Shown piece after piece: positions 27,601-34,640 of a stretch of DNA of 64,000 nucleotides. Below the pieces are notes generated by a model, which worked only from the letters and a program-made list of their open reading frames with translations, was not told the DNA's origin and made no database searches. Origin of the DNA: Loripinus fragilis (taxonomy: Eukaryota; Mollusca; Bivalvia; Lucinida; Lucinidae). The stretch covers positions 69,175,753 to 69,239,752 of the forward strand of contig OZ026525.1 in the NCBI GenBank assembly GCA_964019695.1. The letters run 5' to 3'. Position numbers and translations under genes: made by a program. Position 1 is the stretch's first letter, and every line of letters starts with the position of its first letter.

Positions 27601-30600
27601 TCATGAAAAATTGACCTCAGATTCAGCAGATATGGAACAGATGCCAAATTCAATGATAAATCCCTTGACCTCGACCAGTGACCTTGAGTCAATGTGGCTG
27701 GGCCATGTGCTCTGCACACTGTCTCACTAAGAGGAACATTTGAATGAAGTTTAATGAAACTAGTTCAAACGGTTTAGGAGATATGGAGCCGACACAAATT
27801 CAAGGGTTAGTCACATGACCTTTAATTGTGACCTTGACCTTGAGTCTTTGAAGCCGAGTCATAGGTTCTGCACATAATCTCACTAAGAGAAATATTTGGG
27901 TGAAGTTTAATGAAAATCGCCTCAAGGGTTCAGGAGATGTGGAGTAGACACAAATTAAAGGGTTAATCAAATGACCTTGAATTGTGACCTTGACCTTAAG
28001 TCTGTGTAGCCGAGTCATAGGCTCTGCACATTATCCCACTAAGAAAAACTAATGAGTGAAGTTTCATGAAAAGTGATCAAAGAGTTCAGGAGATATGAAG
28101 CGGACAAGAAATTCAAGGGCAAATCCTTTGACCATTGACCTGTGACCGTGACCTTGAGTCTAAGTGGCTGGGTTATATGCTCTGCACACCGTCTTACTAC
28201 GAGGAACACATGAGTGAAGTTTCATGAAAATCGATCAAAGGGTCCAGGAGATATGGAGCCAACACAAACTTCAAGGGTAAATTATTTGACCTTGACCTGT
28301 GACCGTGACCTTGAGTCTAGGTAGCTGGGTCATGTGCTCTGCGCACTGTCTTACTAAGAGGAACATATGAATGAAGTTTTATGAAAATCGATCGAAGGGT
28401 TCAGGAGATATGGAGCCGACACGAAATTCAAGGGTTAAATCCTTCGACTCTGACCCGTTACCTTGACATTGAGTCTTGGTAACTGGGTCATGTGCTCTGC
28501 ACACCGTCTTATAGACTTATAAAGTCTGATGAGATGGGTTTTTTTGCATATACTTTTCGCTTATATTGATCTATTTCACTAAATATCCATATTCCTCTCA
28601 AATACTTTTTTCTCTTCTGCTATCTCATCGTAGATGTTGAGCTAAGATAAATTAAAATTCTGGACTGGAATACGGCAAAAGATAAGATGTGGAATGGTAT
28701 TGGTTGGTATGGATTCATAGGTCCTACAACATCTACGACTGATATAAGTCTAACCGTCTTACTAAGAGGAACATATGAGTGAAGTTTCATGAAAATCGAC
28801 CAAAGGGTCCAGGAGATATGGATTGGACACGAAAGTGTTACGGACAGACTGACTGACAGACGGACACACGGACTGACAGACGAGGGGCATTCCTATAACC
28901 CCCCTTCCGTTTCGCGGCGGGGGATTAAAAATACGAGGGTCTCGTAGTATTAAATGTTTGCGCAATCTCGCTAGAGCATACATATGTACCACAAACAAAG
29001 AAGGCTCGGTTCAAAGTTTAGGCTTTGAGTCCAACTACAAATAGCTGCTTTGCACCTGTTTTAACAATGAGCATATGTGGTAGGTACCTAAAAGCAACTC
29101 ATACGATTTTCTTTTTTTTCATTTTTTTTTTTTTTTTTTTTTTTTTTTCATTTTTAGAATAACATATTCCAGGTACTCCAGAATATTTATCCAGTAATCA
29201 TTTTTTTCTTTGAGAGAATCATAAAAATCAATTTCCTGAGTACTGTAGCTGAGAGAGGATAGGCTGTTTTAAATTAGAATAACTAAATTAGAATTACCTC
29301 TGGGGTGTCATATTCTGTTAGGAGAGTTTCCACTTTCATCTTTTCCTTGAAAGCAACACTCTGAAAAAAATAAAAGACAAAAAAACCTTAAGAAGAACAT
29401 TCGACTTTTAAAACAATATGTAAATATGCCCATGCCACGAAATTTGGTACTTATCATATGGGCGAACATCGAAGGCTCAGTTGAGCCAGTGTATATGCGC
29501 TGGCACACGTGCACCGTAAGAATAACGGGGGAAGGGGGTCAAAATTATCTATCCACGTTTGGAAAACGTGAAGATCAGATAGCTCTGATAGAGTCCAAAC
29601 GTAAAAATTTAATATCTATAGCAACAATAATAAAAGTACACTACTGATACGGATAGGACATTAACCCATCGTCAGGTTATTATTTCTACTGCGGATCTGT
29701 GTGTGTTTGTGGGGAATGGGATTGATGCATTTGGGATTGGTTTAGGTGCCGGATTTAGAGGGCATTTGGAAGCCACCTAGTGCTAGAAAATGGGGCTTTA
29801 CTTCAGCCAATACTCATACTGGCCTACTACATGTATGGTTCAAAGAGACTAAGTCTGCAACTATGAACACTTTTCGATTTTTTTTTCTTTTTAAATCATT
29901 TGTAAAAGTAGAATTAAGTTACGCTTTCACAATAAATATGTTCACTATAGCTGAAAACTGCACGGAAAAGTGAATTATCTTATAAAAACAGGTGTGTTTT
30001 TATCGTTTTGGTAATTATTTGCGTCCCTCCAATAATTATAGACAGTTAATGTTAACATAAATGCTGTTGTTTTTAAACTGATAATTTGTTTAGATTTACG
30101 AAATTGGTAAAATATATACCCTGAATTTTAGTTTTTTTTTTACTGTGTTCTTGAAAAATAGAAACATTAGTTCTAAAATTAAAAGATCAAAAGTTACAAA
30201 CTATTCAGCTTTAACTTGCATCCTGTGTACAAACTACTAAAAGTTCTTACGTTTCGGAACATCTGTTCGGCCTTGTTTAAGTCGAAGTTTCTTGCTGAAA
30301 AAGAAAAATGGTTATCATAATAAGTGCCGTTTCAGAGAAACGTCTTAGCCGATATAAGCCTAGAGTCCTTTTTATGGAACATAAACAGTGCAGACCCAGA
30401 TCAAATATCGCGTCTGAATAGGATCTGCGCTCTTTTGTTACAGAATGCTCTATTAAAATGAAAAAATATGATAAATACTACCAAACACCCCTAAATTGAA
30501 AATAGGCCCATCCTACTGATAAAGGCAGGCAAGTCCCTTTGGCTAAAGGGGTTTAATCACATGTACTAAAATATTTACTTATGAGCCGCGACATGAGATT

Positions 30601-32791
30601 TTTAACAATATGGCATGTGCGACCAGCAAAGCCTCAGATCAGCCTGCGCATACGCGCAGTCTGATCAGAGCCTTTGCTAGTCGCTTGAATATTCTACGCG
30701 TGTTAAGCTACTGACCGAACATCATTTGGAGTTTCTAAGCTTAAAAGGGTGCTACACATGCTCGTCTGAGTCTACACTTGTCAAAATACCACATTGTTGG
30801 AACTCATATGTCGCGGCTCTTTATTTGGGACAAAACATTAGGACCAGCTGATAAGAACATAGCATTACAGTCATCAGTGGGACTAATTTTGTCTACTAAC
30901 GTATTTATAAGTATGAATACTGAATAATTTCATGAGAGTGCACTGATGTGCAGGCTTATCTAAGCACATTCTGGTCGCAGTTGACCAAATATTTGTAAGC
31001 GCCACGGTTCGTGTGGTTCGTGGCCATGTAAAAGTTTCTGGTAGAAAAATATATATTTACAATTTTTGCTTATGAACTTTTCAAGGTCAAAACGAAATAC
31101 AATGTATTGTAAATAATACCAGAAATACATATATTTTCTACATATCTTTACAGTGTACAGTCCTGTATTTTGTGTAAGCTACAGCTACACCTCTTGTTTT
31201 CTAATATACACTGCTAAAATATTTAAAAGAACACCTGATTATTTTCCAAAGGAGATAGTGTTAACCCCTGTCAGAAAGACAAACCATACACTTCATTAGA
31301 CATTGAGACAAAATCCCAGTTTATTTTCCAGTTTTGTTAAGAAAGCCAAATTAATGGGTCACAAAATGTTTTTGATAAAAAAAATCGCTGCTAAAGTTCA
31401 CGAGTCATTTTTGTAATTTTTGGTGTTCTTGAAAATGACGACTTTCTGGAAATCTGCATGATCTTAGGAAATTGTTTGATTTGAAGTAAGCTTATGATTT
31501 CTGCTACATTCAAAGAGTATGAAATGTACAGAAACAATGCCCTTTTAGTGATTGATTAAAATATGCGTTCTAAATTTAGTTTTGAAAAAGGGTATTTCTA
31601 ACACAATTTCACTTAAACATATAGCATTCCACGCAGATTTTTGGAAGGGATTACTTCATTTTCATCAAAACGCATCATCCTTGATAGGTCACCAAGCTAA
31701 TTGCAAGACAAACGTTCTTTTCTTTTATAGCGGTTGGGCTATGAGTGCATATGCATTGTGATAAATGGCAAAACATGCTGTGTTCCTTTAAATATTTTAA
31801 GCAGTGTATTTGTTATCGTCTACTTTTTTTCAAGGGCTTTTAAGAGTGAACATTTTATTTATATCATTTTTTTTTCAAAGTGTAAACAAACATTTAAAAG
31901 ATAACGAAAGTGATTCAACATACCCTTCAGCCATTTTCGTAGATGAAAATCTTCGCAATCCGGTTTTATGATGTCTTTTACCCGCTCTCGAAACTGTAAA
32001 AAAAGGAAATAAAAAAGAACCTTGTATAATAGCAATAGGGGGTCTTACATGAGTGCTCATGTTTTATTGACTTTATTAAACTCGATGAGGAAAGGAGATA
32101 AAATGCGAGGCTTGCCAAGCATTTTATCGCTTTTTCGCAGTGAGTTTAATAAATTCAATAATAGACGAACACGAATGTTGGATTCTATTCATCACATGAC
32201 ATTAAGATTATTTTGAAATCTAATTTTTGGGTTGTGTCATTATGTACACAACATTATTACGAACGTCAATACACAACGTTTCCACTTGTGGTTTATCGAT
32301 TTTAATGTCCGGCTGTATTTCACTATTTCACTGCCAGAATTTTCTCAGTCATGTCAGAGTTATATATAATGTTTCTAATAAAAATATTGAATCAGGTATT
32401 TCTTATGAGGAACCATTTGTAATGAAAATAGGCTACTGAAAAGTATTACTAAACGACCAAATGGGAAATAGGATCCCTATTAAAATGTATTACAAAATAA
32501 ATTAGCAAGCATGTGGGATTTTGCATTGTTTTATCGCATGTGCACAAATGCCTCCTTTAAACGCTTACGCTGGCGTATTCAGCGGAACTAGAGGCTAAGT
32601 CTTCTTTACATCCATATTTTGTGTATGCGAGCAATGAAGGCTATGGCGACTCATTCCAGCCCTCGTTGTTCACCAATGTGATAAGTACAATGTATCAAAA
32701 TTAAACATACGTTGGTTCAAATAGTGAATACATGTACCTGGTTTATCTTCTCTTGTTCTTTCTCCGACTTCCGGTTGCCCGTCTGTGGCAT
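3457..32791 (-). CDS. SEC14-like lipid-transfer protein (CRAL-TRIO + GOLD), 11 exons, 3' end missing
   Basis: Split gene read from 11 exons: 32738-32791, 31924-31993, 30251-30294, 29298-29360, 21590-21778, 19817-19892, 17259-17339, 13826-13909, 12679-12785, 5369-5508, 3457-3605. Together they give 352 codons plus one base without a stop. Residues ~19-60 are a CRAL-TRIO_N domain ([21 protein letters not shown]). Residues ~77-250 are the CRAL-TRIO lipid-binding fold ([49 protein letters not shown]). Residue ~258 onward is a GOLD domain ([41 protein letters not shown]). This order is that of animal SEC14L2-type proteins, cytosolic carriers of hydrophobic ligands such as tocopherol, squalene or phosphoinositides; the ligand here is not known. 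The family is ~400 residues, so about 45-50 C-terminal residues are missing, probably beyond the left edge. The paralogue within the SEC14L family is not resolved. Confidence 0.93.
3923..4160 (+). mobile_element. MITE family A, copy 1
   Basis: About 240 bp, opening gagccctgacatgagatttc and closing near gctc. It contains the family core 'cctgcgcatacgcgcagtct'. The 3' terminus has decayed (acattttacagctc). Possible attt duplication at both ends. Confidence 0.8.
5369..5508 (-). CDS. SEC14-like exon 10 (GOLD domain start)
   Basis: Opens [13 protein letters not shown] and continues to [19 protein letters not shown], ending on two bases of an Arg codon (AG|gtattt). 'GGDVPEKYY' corresponds to 'GGDIPRKYY' of SEC14L2 and leads into the first GOLD beta strands. 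Without splicing the frame runs on through TATTTGG into meaningless sequence, which supports the donor. Confidence 0.92.
5765..6056 (-). mobile_element. Hairpin repeat family D, copy 1
   Basis: Complement of the family seen at 6549-6860, 24436-24730 and 32048-32340. It contains an internal fold-back of ~35-base arms (tttattaaac...gataaaatgc against gcattttatc...gtttaataaa) and, outside it, 'aaaccactagcggttta'. Confidence 0.75.
6249..6535 (+). mobile_element. tRNA-derived SINE
   Basis: A-box tagcctagtgg (~6259) and B-box ggtcgaatccc (~6303) lie ~45 bases apart, as in a tRNA head. A ~200-base unrelated body and a T-rich tail follow. The anticodon arm is not tRNA-like, so this is a SINE head rather than a functional tRNA gene. 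Confidence 0.65.
6549..6860 (+). mobile_element. Hairpin repeat family D, copy 2
   Basis: Opens gtaagtgctcatgttttatt and continues through 'catatgacattaagattact' to 'cattcccagacgtgacgtca'. The internal fold-back is partly lost. Confidence 0.75.
6900..8990. other. Intron 9 sequence, nothing recognised
   Basis: AT-rich, non-coding. A stretch around 7310-7500 with cggatccat and gggggt words may be an old relative of the ggatcc-ended MITE F, but no ends could be set. Confidence 0.4.
9000..11460 (-). pseudogene. Broken copy of a repetitive PIN/XPG-like nuclease ORF with cysteine-rich tail
   Basis: Lies in the SEC14-like intron between exons 9 and 10, same strand. Reading 11460 to 9000 gives consecutive blocks of a protein family repeated in cnidarian and mollusc genomes: [35 protein letters not shown], then [33 protein letters not shown] and [11 protein letters not shown], then [18 protein letters not shown], and a tail [15 protein letters not shown] followed by acidic residues. 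The IIDG / FDVYK / EEAD / EDTD spacing resembles FEN/XPG-type PIN nucleases (inference); the tail resembles a tesmin-like CXC domain. At least six lesions are visible: frameshifts near 11.31, 10.42 and 9.61 kb, and in-frame TGA at 10615-10617, 9722-9724 and 9258-9260. The N-terminal part is absent. Probably a dead mobile-element ORF; element ends were not found. Confidence 0.8.
11461..12678. other. Intron 9 sequence, nothing recognised
   Basis: Between the broken nuclease-like ORF and SEC14-like exon 9. No N-terminal part of the nuclease-like family and no clear repeat was identified. Confidence 0.4.
12679..12785 (-). CDS. SEC14-like exon 9 (end of CRAL-TRIO)
   Basis: Completes a split Asp codon, then [30 protein letters not shown] and RCLTM. 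DADQLP and DPDGNP are hallmark positions of SEC14L proteins at the end of the CRAL-TRIO domain. Acceptor cttacag, donor ATG|gtaagt, phase 0. Confidence 0.94.
13440..13735 (-). repeat. Dispersed repeat R2, minus copy
   Basis: Starts gatcaggaaataccacaatc and includes 'caaccagctttctcttcct'. Matches 21010-21150 over its first ~140 bases and the complement of 2925-3205. Confidence 0.65.
13826..13909 (-). CDS. SEC14-like exon 8 (CRAL-TRIO core)
   Basis: Completes a split Ala codon and reads [19 protein letters not shown] then RNKIHVLG, the '[24 protein letters not shown]' helix segment of the family. Acceptor attacag, donor GGAG|gtagga, ending in phase 1. Confidence 0.92.
13998..14093. repeat. GAGACGG hairpin family, copy 1
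   Basis: Fold-back centred on agaaccgtctcaatgagacg, flanked by gtgggta/agcaccca and acatatgtt/aacttatgtt. Arms ~45 bases with gaps. Inside SEC14-like intron 7, next to exon 8. Confidence 0.8.
14100..15970. other. Intron 7 sequence, no gene seen
   Basis: AT-rich. Around 15240-15660 there are degenerate 'ttgacctagacc' and 'gaccttggga' phrases that recall the 26.99-28.83 kb satellite, too diverged to count units. Confidence 0.4.
17259..17339 (-). CDS. SEC14-like exon 7 (CRAL-TRIO core)
   Basis: Reads (G)[18 protein letters not shown] then MKRLYVIN plus one base, matching '..EFLCMFEENYPETLKRLFVV'. Two acceptors lie eight bases apart. Only the upstream one (gtctag, AG at 17341-17340) keeps frame with exon 6; the downstream tttacag would shift it. 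Donor ATG|gtaagg. Confidence 0.9.
17447..17725 (+). repeat. Dispersed repeat R3, copy 1
   Basis: Shares 'ttatcagtttacaagtt', 'gtcgattcaacgtcatc', 'cctgataaaga' and 'gagaggtaact' in the same order with 50470-50760. Confidence 0.7.
17850..17935 (+). mobile_element. Hairpin repeat family D, fragment
   Basis: Only the middle is present: gaatttaataaattcaataa, then 'gcacgaatgttagattct' and 'atcatatgatactaaaacta'. Preceded by a T-run and G-run (17813-17838). Confidence 0.65.
18044..18540 (+). mobile_element. Twin element E, copy 1
   Basis: Begins agggatcacacatg and runs to atgcaagaatattt. The first ~140 bases fold back (gatcacacatg...ttaacatttgc against gcaagtgttaa...catgtgtgatc). It contains several aacgtcat/acgtc words. 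Parallel copy at 19096-19673 in the same intron and orientation. Confidence 0.75.
18680..18915 (+). mobile_element. MITE family A, copy 2 with variant matched ends
   Basis: Ends are gagccagtgcatgagatttc and its exact complement (aaatctcatgcactggctc), unlike the usual gagccgcgacatgaga. The internal core is that of the family. Confidence 0.85.
19096..19673 (+). mobile_element. Twin element E, copy 2 with terminal inverted repeats
   Basis: Ends aggtatcacacatg and acatgtgatacct are inverted repeats. It shares the fold-back head and the gttcaaacagcacgtgaatc segment with copy 1. A ~52-bp internal tandem duplication occupies about 19449-19552. Confidence 0.75.
19449..19552 (+). repeat. 52-bp tandem duplication
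   Basis: Two adjacent near-identical copies of a unit starting acgctttcatatataacgtc and ending ctcattttaagtatt, inside twin element E copy 2. The lack of divergence implies a recent event. Confidence 0.85.
19817..19892 (-). CDS. SEC14-like exon 6 (CRAL-TRIO core)
   Basis: Reads [16 protein letters not shown] then VSTKMLWRP plus one base. The VVFDMEG strand corresponds to 'IIYDCEG' in vertebrate homologues. Acceptor cttacag, donor CCAG|gtaaga, phase 1. Confidence 0.92.
20581..20690. repeat. Fold-back element
   Basis: Arms attcaaaacgtttcatttgg then ggaggtat (left) and their complement atacctccccaaataaac then attttgaat (right), about 36 bases each around a ~40-base centre. Confidence 0.8.
21010..21150 (-). 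repeat. Dispersed repeat R2, short minus copy
   Basis: Begins gtatgatcaggaaatacca and continues through 'gaccaacccacaac' and 'caaccagctctctcat', parallel to 13440-13735. Confidence 0.65.
21590..21778 (-). CDS. SEC14-like exon 5 (CRAL-TRIO core)
   Basis: Largest exon, 63 codons, phase 0 at both ends. It opens [19 protein letters not shown] and continues through [11 protein letters not shown] and [13 protein letters not shown], the start of the lipid-binding fold. Acceptor gtttag, donor AAG|gtaaac. Confidence 0.93.
22046..22190. mobile_element. CAAACAGTG hairpin element, copy 1
   Basis: Core hairpin 22081-22146: caaacagtgtagatccagat then cagactgctcct, with a near-perfect complement after a 2-base loop (two mismatches in 32). 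A flanking gtctgctga lies upstream at 22046, as in copy 2. Confidence 0.8.
22410..22463 (+). repeat. (TTC)n microsatellite
   Basis: Pyrimidine tract dominated by ttc/cttc units. Confidence 0.95.
22953..23128. mobile_element. Paired-hairpin element, copy 1
   Basis: Opens tataccacccttaccaactt and ends near catgatatgactatta. The second lobe folds back on itself (gtccacctgtgcgtaagata against tatctccacgtacaggcggg). Parallel copy at 58136-58310. Confidence 0.75.
23300..23519. mobile_element. actgtaaat MITE, copy 1
   Basis: Terminal inverted repeats actgtaaattcggaattttc and aaatttccggatttacagt. Internal palindrome cgaaacttcgcatatgcgaa. 220 bp. Confidence 0.85.
23751..23925 (+). repeat. 41-bp tandem repeat, about four units
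   Basis: Units start at 23761, 23802, 23843 and 23884 (ccaatattga...), each with 'gaccttcgatcaatacgg' and 'ttgatctcaag'. Neighbouring units are nearly identical. Confidence 0.93.
24436..24730 (+). mobile_element. Hairpin repeat family D, copy 4
   Basis: Opens tacatgagtgctcatgtttt. The second hairpin arm is deleted: the sequence jumps from ggcttgctga to attcaattata. The tail 'cactcccagacgcaacgtca' is retained. Confidence 0.75.
25002..25111. repeat. GAGACGG hairpin family, copy 2
   Basis: Same layout as 13998-14093: tatgttgtgggtactcagaa, centre ccgtctcaatgagacgg, gagcacccaacacacata, then ggggtaagaa. Confidence 0.8.
25230..25467 (-). mobile_element. MITE family A, copy 3
   Basis: Inverted orientation relative to the other copies. 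Ends gagccgcgacatgtgatatc and gaaatctcatgtcgcggctc; the internal core 'actgcgcgtatgcgcag' is present. Confidence 0.85.
26445..26660 (+). mobile_element. ggatcc-ended MITE F, copy 1
   Basis: Contains the palindrome gcgccatttaaatggcg, then 'gatggcccaatatggaatgc' and a C-run before actggatccgtgcatg. The left end is not intact. Confidence 0.65.
26990..28830 (+). repeat. ~155-bp satellite array rich in TGACCTTGAC
   Basis: About ten diverged units of 150-160 bp, each running through 'tgaccttgac', 'tctgcaca..', 'aagaggaacat', 'gtgaagttt.atgaaaat' and 'caggagatatgga'. Anchors (gaggaacat) recur near 27117, 27272, 27431, 27580, 27731, 27889, 28045, 28201, 28358 and 28765. It lies in SEC14-like intron 4 and is interrupted at 28512-28752. 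Confidence 0.9.
28512..28752. mobile_element. 241-bp non-autonomous DNA transposon, Mutator-like by target duplication
   Basis: Sits inside the 155-bp satellite. Ends tagacttata and tataagtcta are inverted repeats, flanked on both sides by the 9-base duplication accgtctta (28503-28511 and 28753-28761). Removing it restores the satellite unit. A 9-bp duplication fits Mutator-like elements. Confidence 0.8.
29107..29150 (+). repeat. Poly-T tract
   Basis: About 40 bases nearly all T, broken by two 'tca' interruptions. Confidence 0.95.
29298..29360 (-). CDS. SEC14-like exon 4
   Basis: 21 codons, [20 protein letters not shown] then E, phase 0 at both ends. Acceptor ttttttcag, donor GAG|gtaatt. 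It aligns with the linker '[20 protein letters not shown]' before the CRAL-TRIO core. The 7.5-kb intron that follows contains the 27-28.8 kb satellite. Confidence 0.9.
29844..30211 (+). repeat. Dispersed repeat R4, copy 1
   Basis: Begins aaagagactaagtctgcaac and stays parallel with 62900-63273 through 'aattatttgcgtccctccaa' and 'acgaaattggtaaaa' to 'cagcttta'. Confidence 0.85.
30251..30294 (-). CDS. SEC14-like exon 3 (CRAL-TRIO_N)
   Basis: Small 44-bp exon, acceptor ttttcag, donor AAC|gtaaga. It completes a split Ala codon and reads [14 protein letters not shown], matching the conserved 'ARSFDLQKSEAMLRK' segment. It is too short to show up as an open frame and was found by homology and phase. 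Confidence 0.9.
30382..30440. mobile_element. CAAACAGTG hairpin element, degraded copy
   Basis: aaacagtgcagacccagatc is present; the right arm is reduced to ggatctgcgctct. In intron 2 of the SEC14-like gene. Confidence 0.5.
30593..30819 (+). mobile_element. MITE family A, copy 4
   Basis: Opens gagccgcgacatgagatttt, contains 'agcctgcgcatacgcgcagt', and closes catatgtcgcggctc. In intron 2 of the SEC14-like gene. Confidence 0.85.
31924..31993 (-). CDS. SEC14-like exon 2 (CRAL-TRIO_N)
   Basis: Acceptor tttacag and donor AAGG|gtatgt. It reads [20 protein letters not shown] then WLK and ends with one base (phase 1). It matches the 'KFRENV...DYFLLRWLRA' stretch of SEC14L proteins. Intron 2 is 1.6 kb. 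Confidence 0.9.
32048..32340 (+). mobile_element. Hairpin repeat family D, copy 5
   Basis: Opens tacatgagtgctcatgtttt with the complete fold-back around gaggcttgcca. In intron 1 of the SEC14-like gene, immediately upstream of exon 2. Confidence 0.75.
32738..32791 (-). CDS. SEC14-like exon 1 (start codon)
   Basis: Eighteen codons beginning [12 protein letters not shown], a short charged N-terminus. ATG is at 32791-32789, and an in-frame TAA lies four codons upstream (32803-32801), so this is the first possible Met of the frame. The donor CAG|gtacat closes the exon in phase 0. Intron 1 is 744 bp. Confidence 0.88.
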
Positions 32792-33130
32792 CGCGCCCCT
32801 TTAACTCGTAAACCCCTTCTCTCTCAACTTAAGCTGAATTAATGAAAAAAATAATGAGATTATCATGAGATAATCTTTTTATGCTTTACGCGAACAAGAA
32901 AGGTGCGGGTCAGTCTGAAAATCGTATGTACAGATTGAGCAGCACCTTTGTTGAGCGCTACATACCTTTGTTGGCAGTTAAGTACTGAAATGATAATAAC
33001 AACACTGGTTGTACAGCAGTAGTACTAAGTATATTCCAAAAAGCAGTTTTAACTAGCCTTTAATTTCGAGAAATGCACACAGCATGTCATCTGGATCAAA
33101 AGCAAATTAATTCTTCCCGTAAAAATTAAT
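32792..33130 (-). promoter_or_regulatory. Probable 5' leader and upstream region of the SEC14-like gene
   Basis: Directly upstream of the ATG is a GC-richer leader (aaggggcgcgATG) with G at -3 and an in-frame TAA at 32803-32801. Farther upstream is a short inverted repeat (gagattatc/gataatctc, about 32855-32875). No convincing TATA box or initiator was identified. The transcription start cannot be placed, and a non-coding first exon farther right is possible. Confidence 0.35.
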
Positions 33131-33346
33131 ACTGTAAATTTGCAAATTTTCGCGAGGGTTTCATTTTCGCGAAACTTCGCATATGCGAAGTTTCGTGAAA
33201 ATAAAACCTTCGCGAAATGGCGAGATCACTATTTCCTTCACTGATATAGGTAAATCATGTCCTACTTCCGAATTTTTAAGCTCGCAAATATGTATTTAGA
33301 TGCTATGCGCGAAAATAAAATTCTCGCGAAAATTTCCGGATTTACA
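33131..33346. mobile_element. actgtaaat MITE, copy 2
   Basis: Same layout as 23300-23519. Ends actgtaaatttgcaaatttt and gaaaatttccggatttaca, with the same internal palindrome. Just upstream of the SEC14-like start. Confidence 0.85.
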
Positions 33347-33889
33347 AACTATATATATCAAACTAAGAACAAAATGATATTACTACATGTAACTCCTGCC
33401 TTTTTACTCAATTTCTCAAACTCCTCAAACTGAATCTTCCCTACTTCGATTCCCAGTAACTTCGTGTCATATGATCTTATTGTATTGATTTGATGACATA
33501 CGTAAGCGTGCGACTCTTGAATGCTATGGTAAAACATAAAAAGTGGGATGGAGTGATCAGAAAGTGTTAATGTTCGAAAGTAGAATATTCCATCTTTCGA
33601 GCCTTGATGGATGGATAGTGATGTTGTTGTTTTTTTTTGGTTTTTTTTTGTTTCGGCGGAGGTTTATATGAGTCTACACTGTATGCAGATTTGCCAACGA
33701 TATAAGTTTCCGTGATGGTCTTTAGGATATATACGGTAATCTTGACAGACAATGGAACAATGCGTTGTAATGCTAAGAAGCTGACAAGTCACGTGATACG
33801 AAAGTAAAAGTAATCCTAGGCTTACGCCCATATACGAGTAATAGGCCCAAGTGAGCCGCGTCTTGAGAAAATCTGTTAAGGTAAAAATG

Positions 33890-34190
33890 TGCGGATCCAG
33901 AAAGTTTTGTCAGAGGGGGTCCAACTTTGACAACTCTTTTTTTTCGTTGATGAAGGAGGGAGGATCCCAAATACCACTTTGAGCAGGCTATTATCGGCCC
34001 GCCAGCGAAACGCCATTTAAATGGCGTTTCGCTGGCCTACCGATGATGGCCCAACATCGAATGCTGGCTTGATAGCTTTGTGACTTTTATGGGATCCGGA
34101 CCAGTGTTGCTAAGGATTCCTATATTTTAGGGATTTTCCAGTGGGGTCCGGATCTCATGTCCCAACTCTGGATCCGCGTATGCTAAATGC
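33890..34190 (+). mobile_element. ggatcc-ended MITE F, copy 2
   Basis: Inverted ends tgcggatccagaaag and ctctggatccgcg. Central 46-base palindrome-like block around gccatttaaatggc. About 300 bp. Confidence 0.75.
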
Positions 34191-34305
34191 GCACAACAAT
34201 GAACCGTGCCATTGCTGTTCGCTTCACTGTAAAATAATAATTGTGACTTTACACCAACTCTAGTGGCAGCCGAACTGTTATTGATTTTGCTGTCACCTTT
34301 CACAT

Positions 34306-34640
34306 GTGCGCGAGTTTAAAAGCTATGTTATGTTCGATTGTTTTGATCCAGAGAATGACTACGACAATGACAGGTAGAAATGTGTTGAGAAATATTGGCC
34401 TCAATCTATGGTAGTGGGTAAGTACGTGTGTAACTATACACCAAAATGGTAACAGCTCAGCTGCCACCTTTTCGCGTTTACTTTAAAAGCTATGCTATAT
34501 AACGTTCGATTGTTTTCATCCGGAGAAAACTACGACGATTACAGGTAGAAATGTATTGACAAATGTTGGCCCCAATCTATGGTAGATAATCTATGAAAGT
34601 TACCAAAATGGTGGCAGCTTAGCTGTCATCTTTTCGTGTT
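34306..34640 (+). repeat. Diverged tandem duplication
   Basis: Two units (about 34306-34440 and 34470-34620) share 'aaaagctatg', 'gttcgattgttt', 'acaggtagaaatgt' and 'caatctatggtag'. The linking ggtggcagct/cagctgccacc words recur near 39285, 39430 and 40428. Confidence 0.7.

Noticed and set aside
26990..28830. CRISPR-like array
   Set aside because: Units are ~155 bp, diverged along their whole length, without short identical repeats separated by unique spacers; the genome is eukaryotic.
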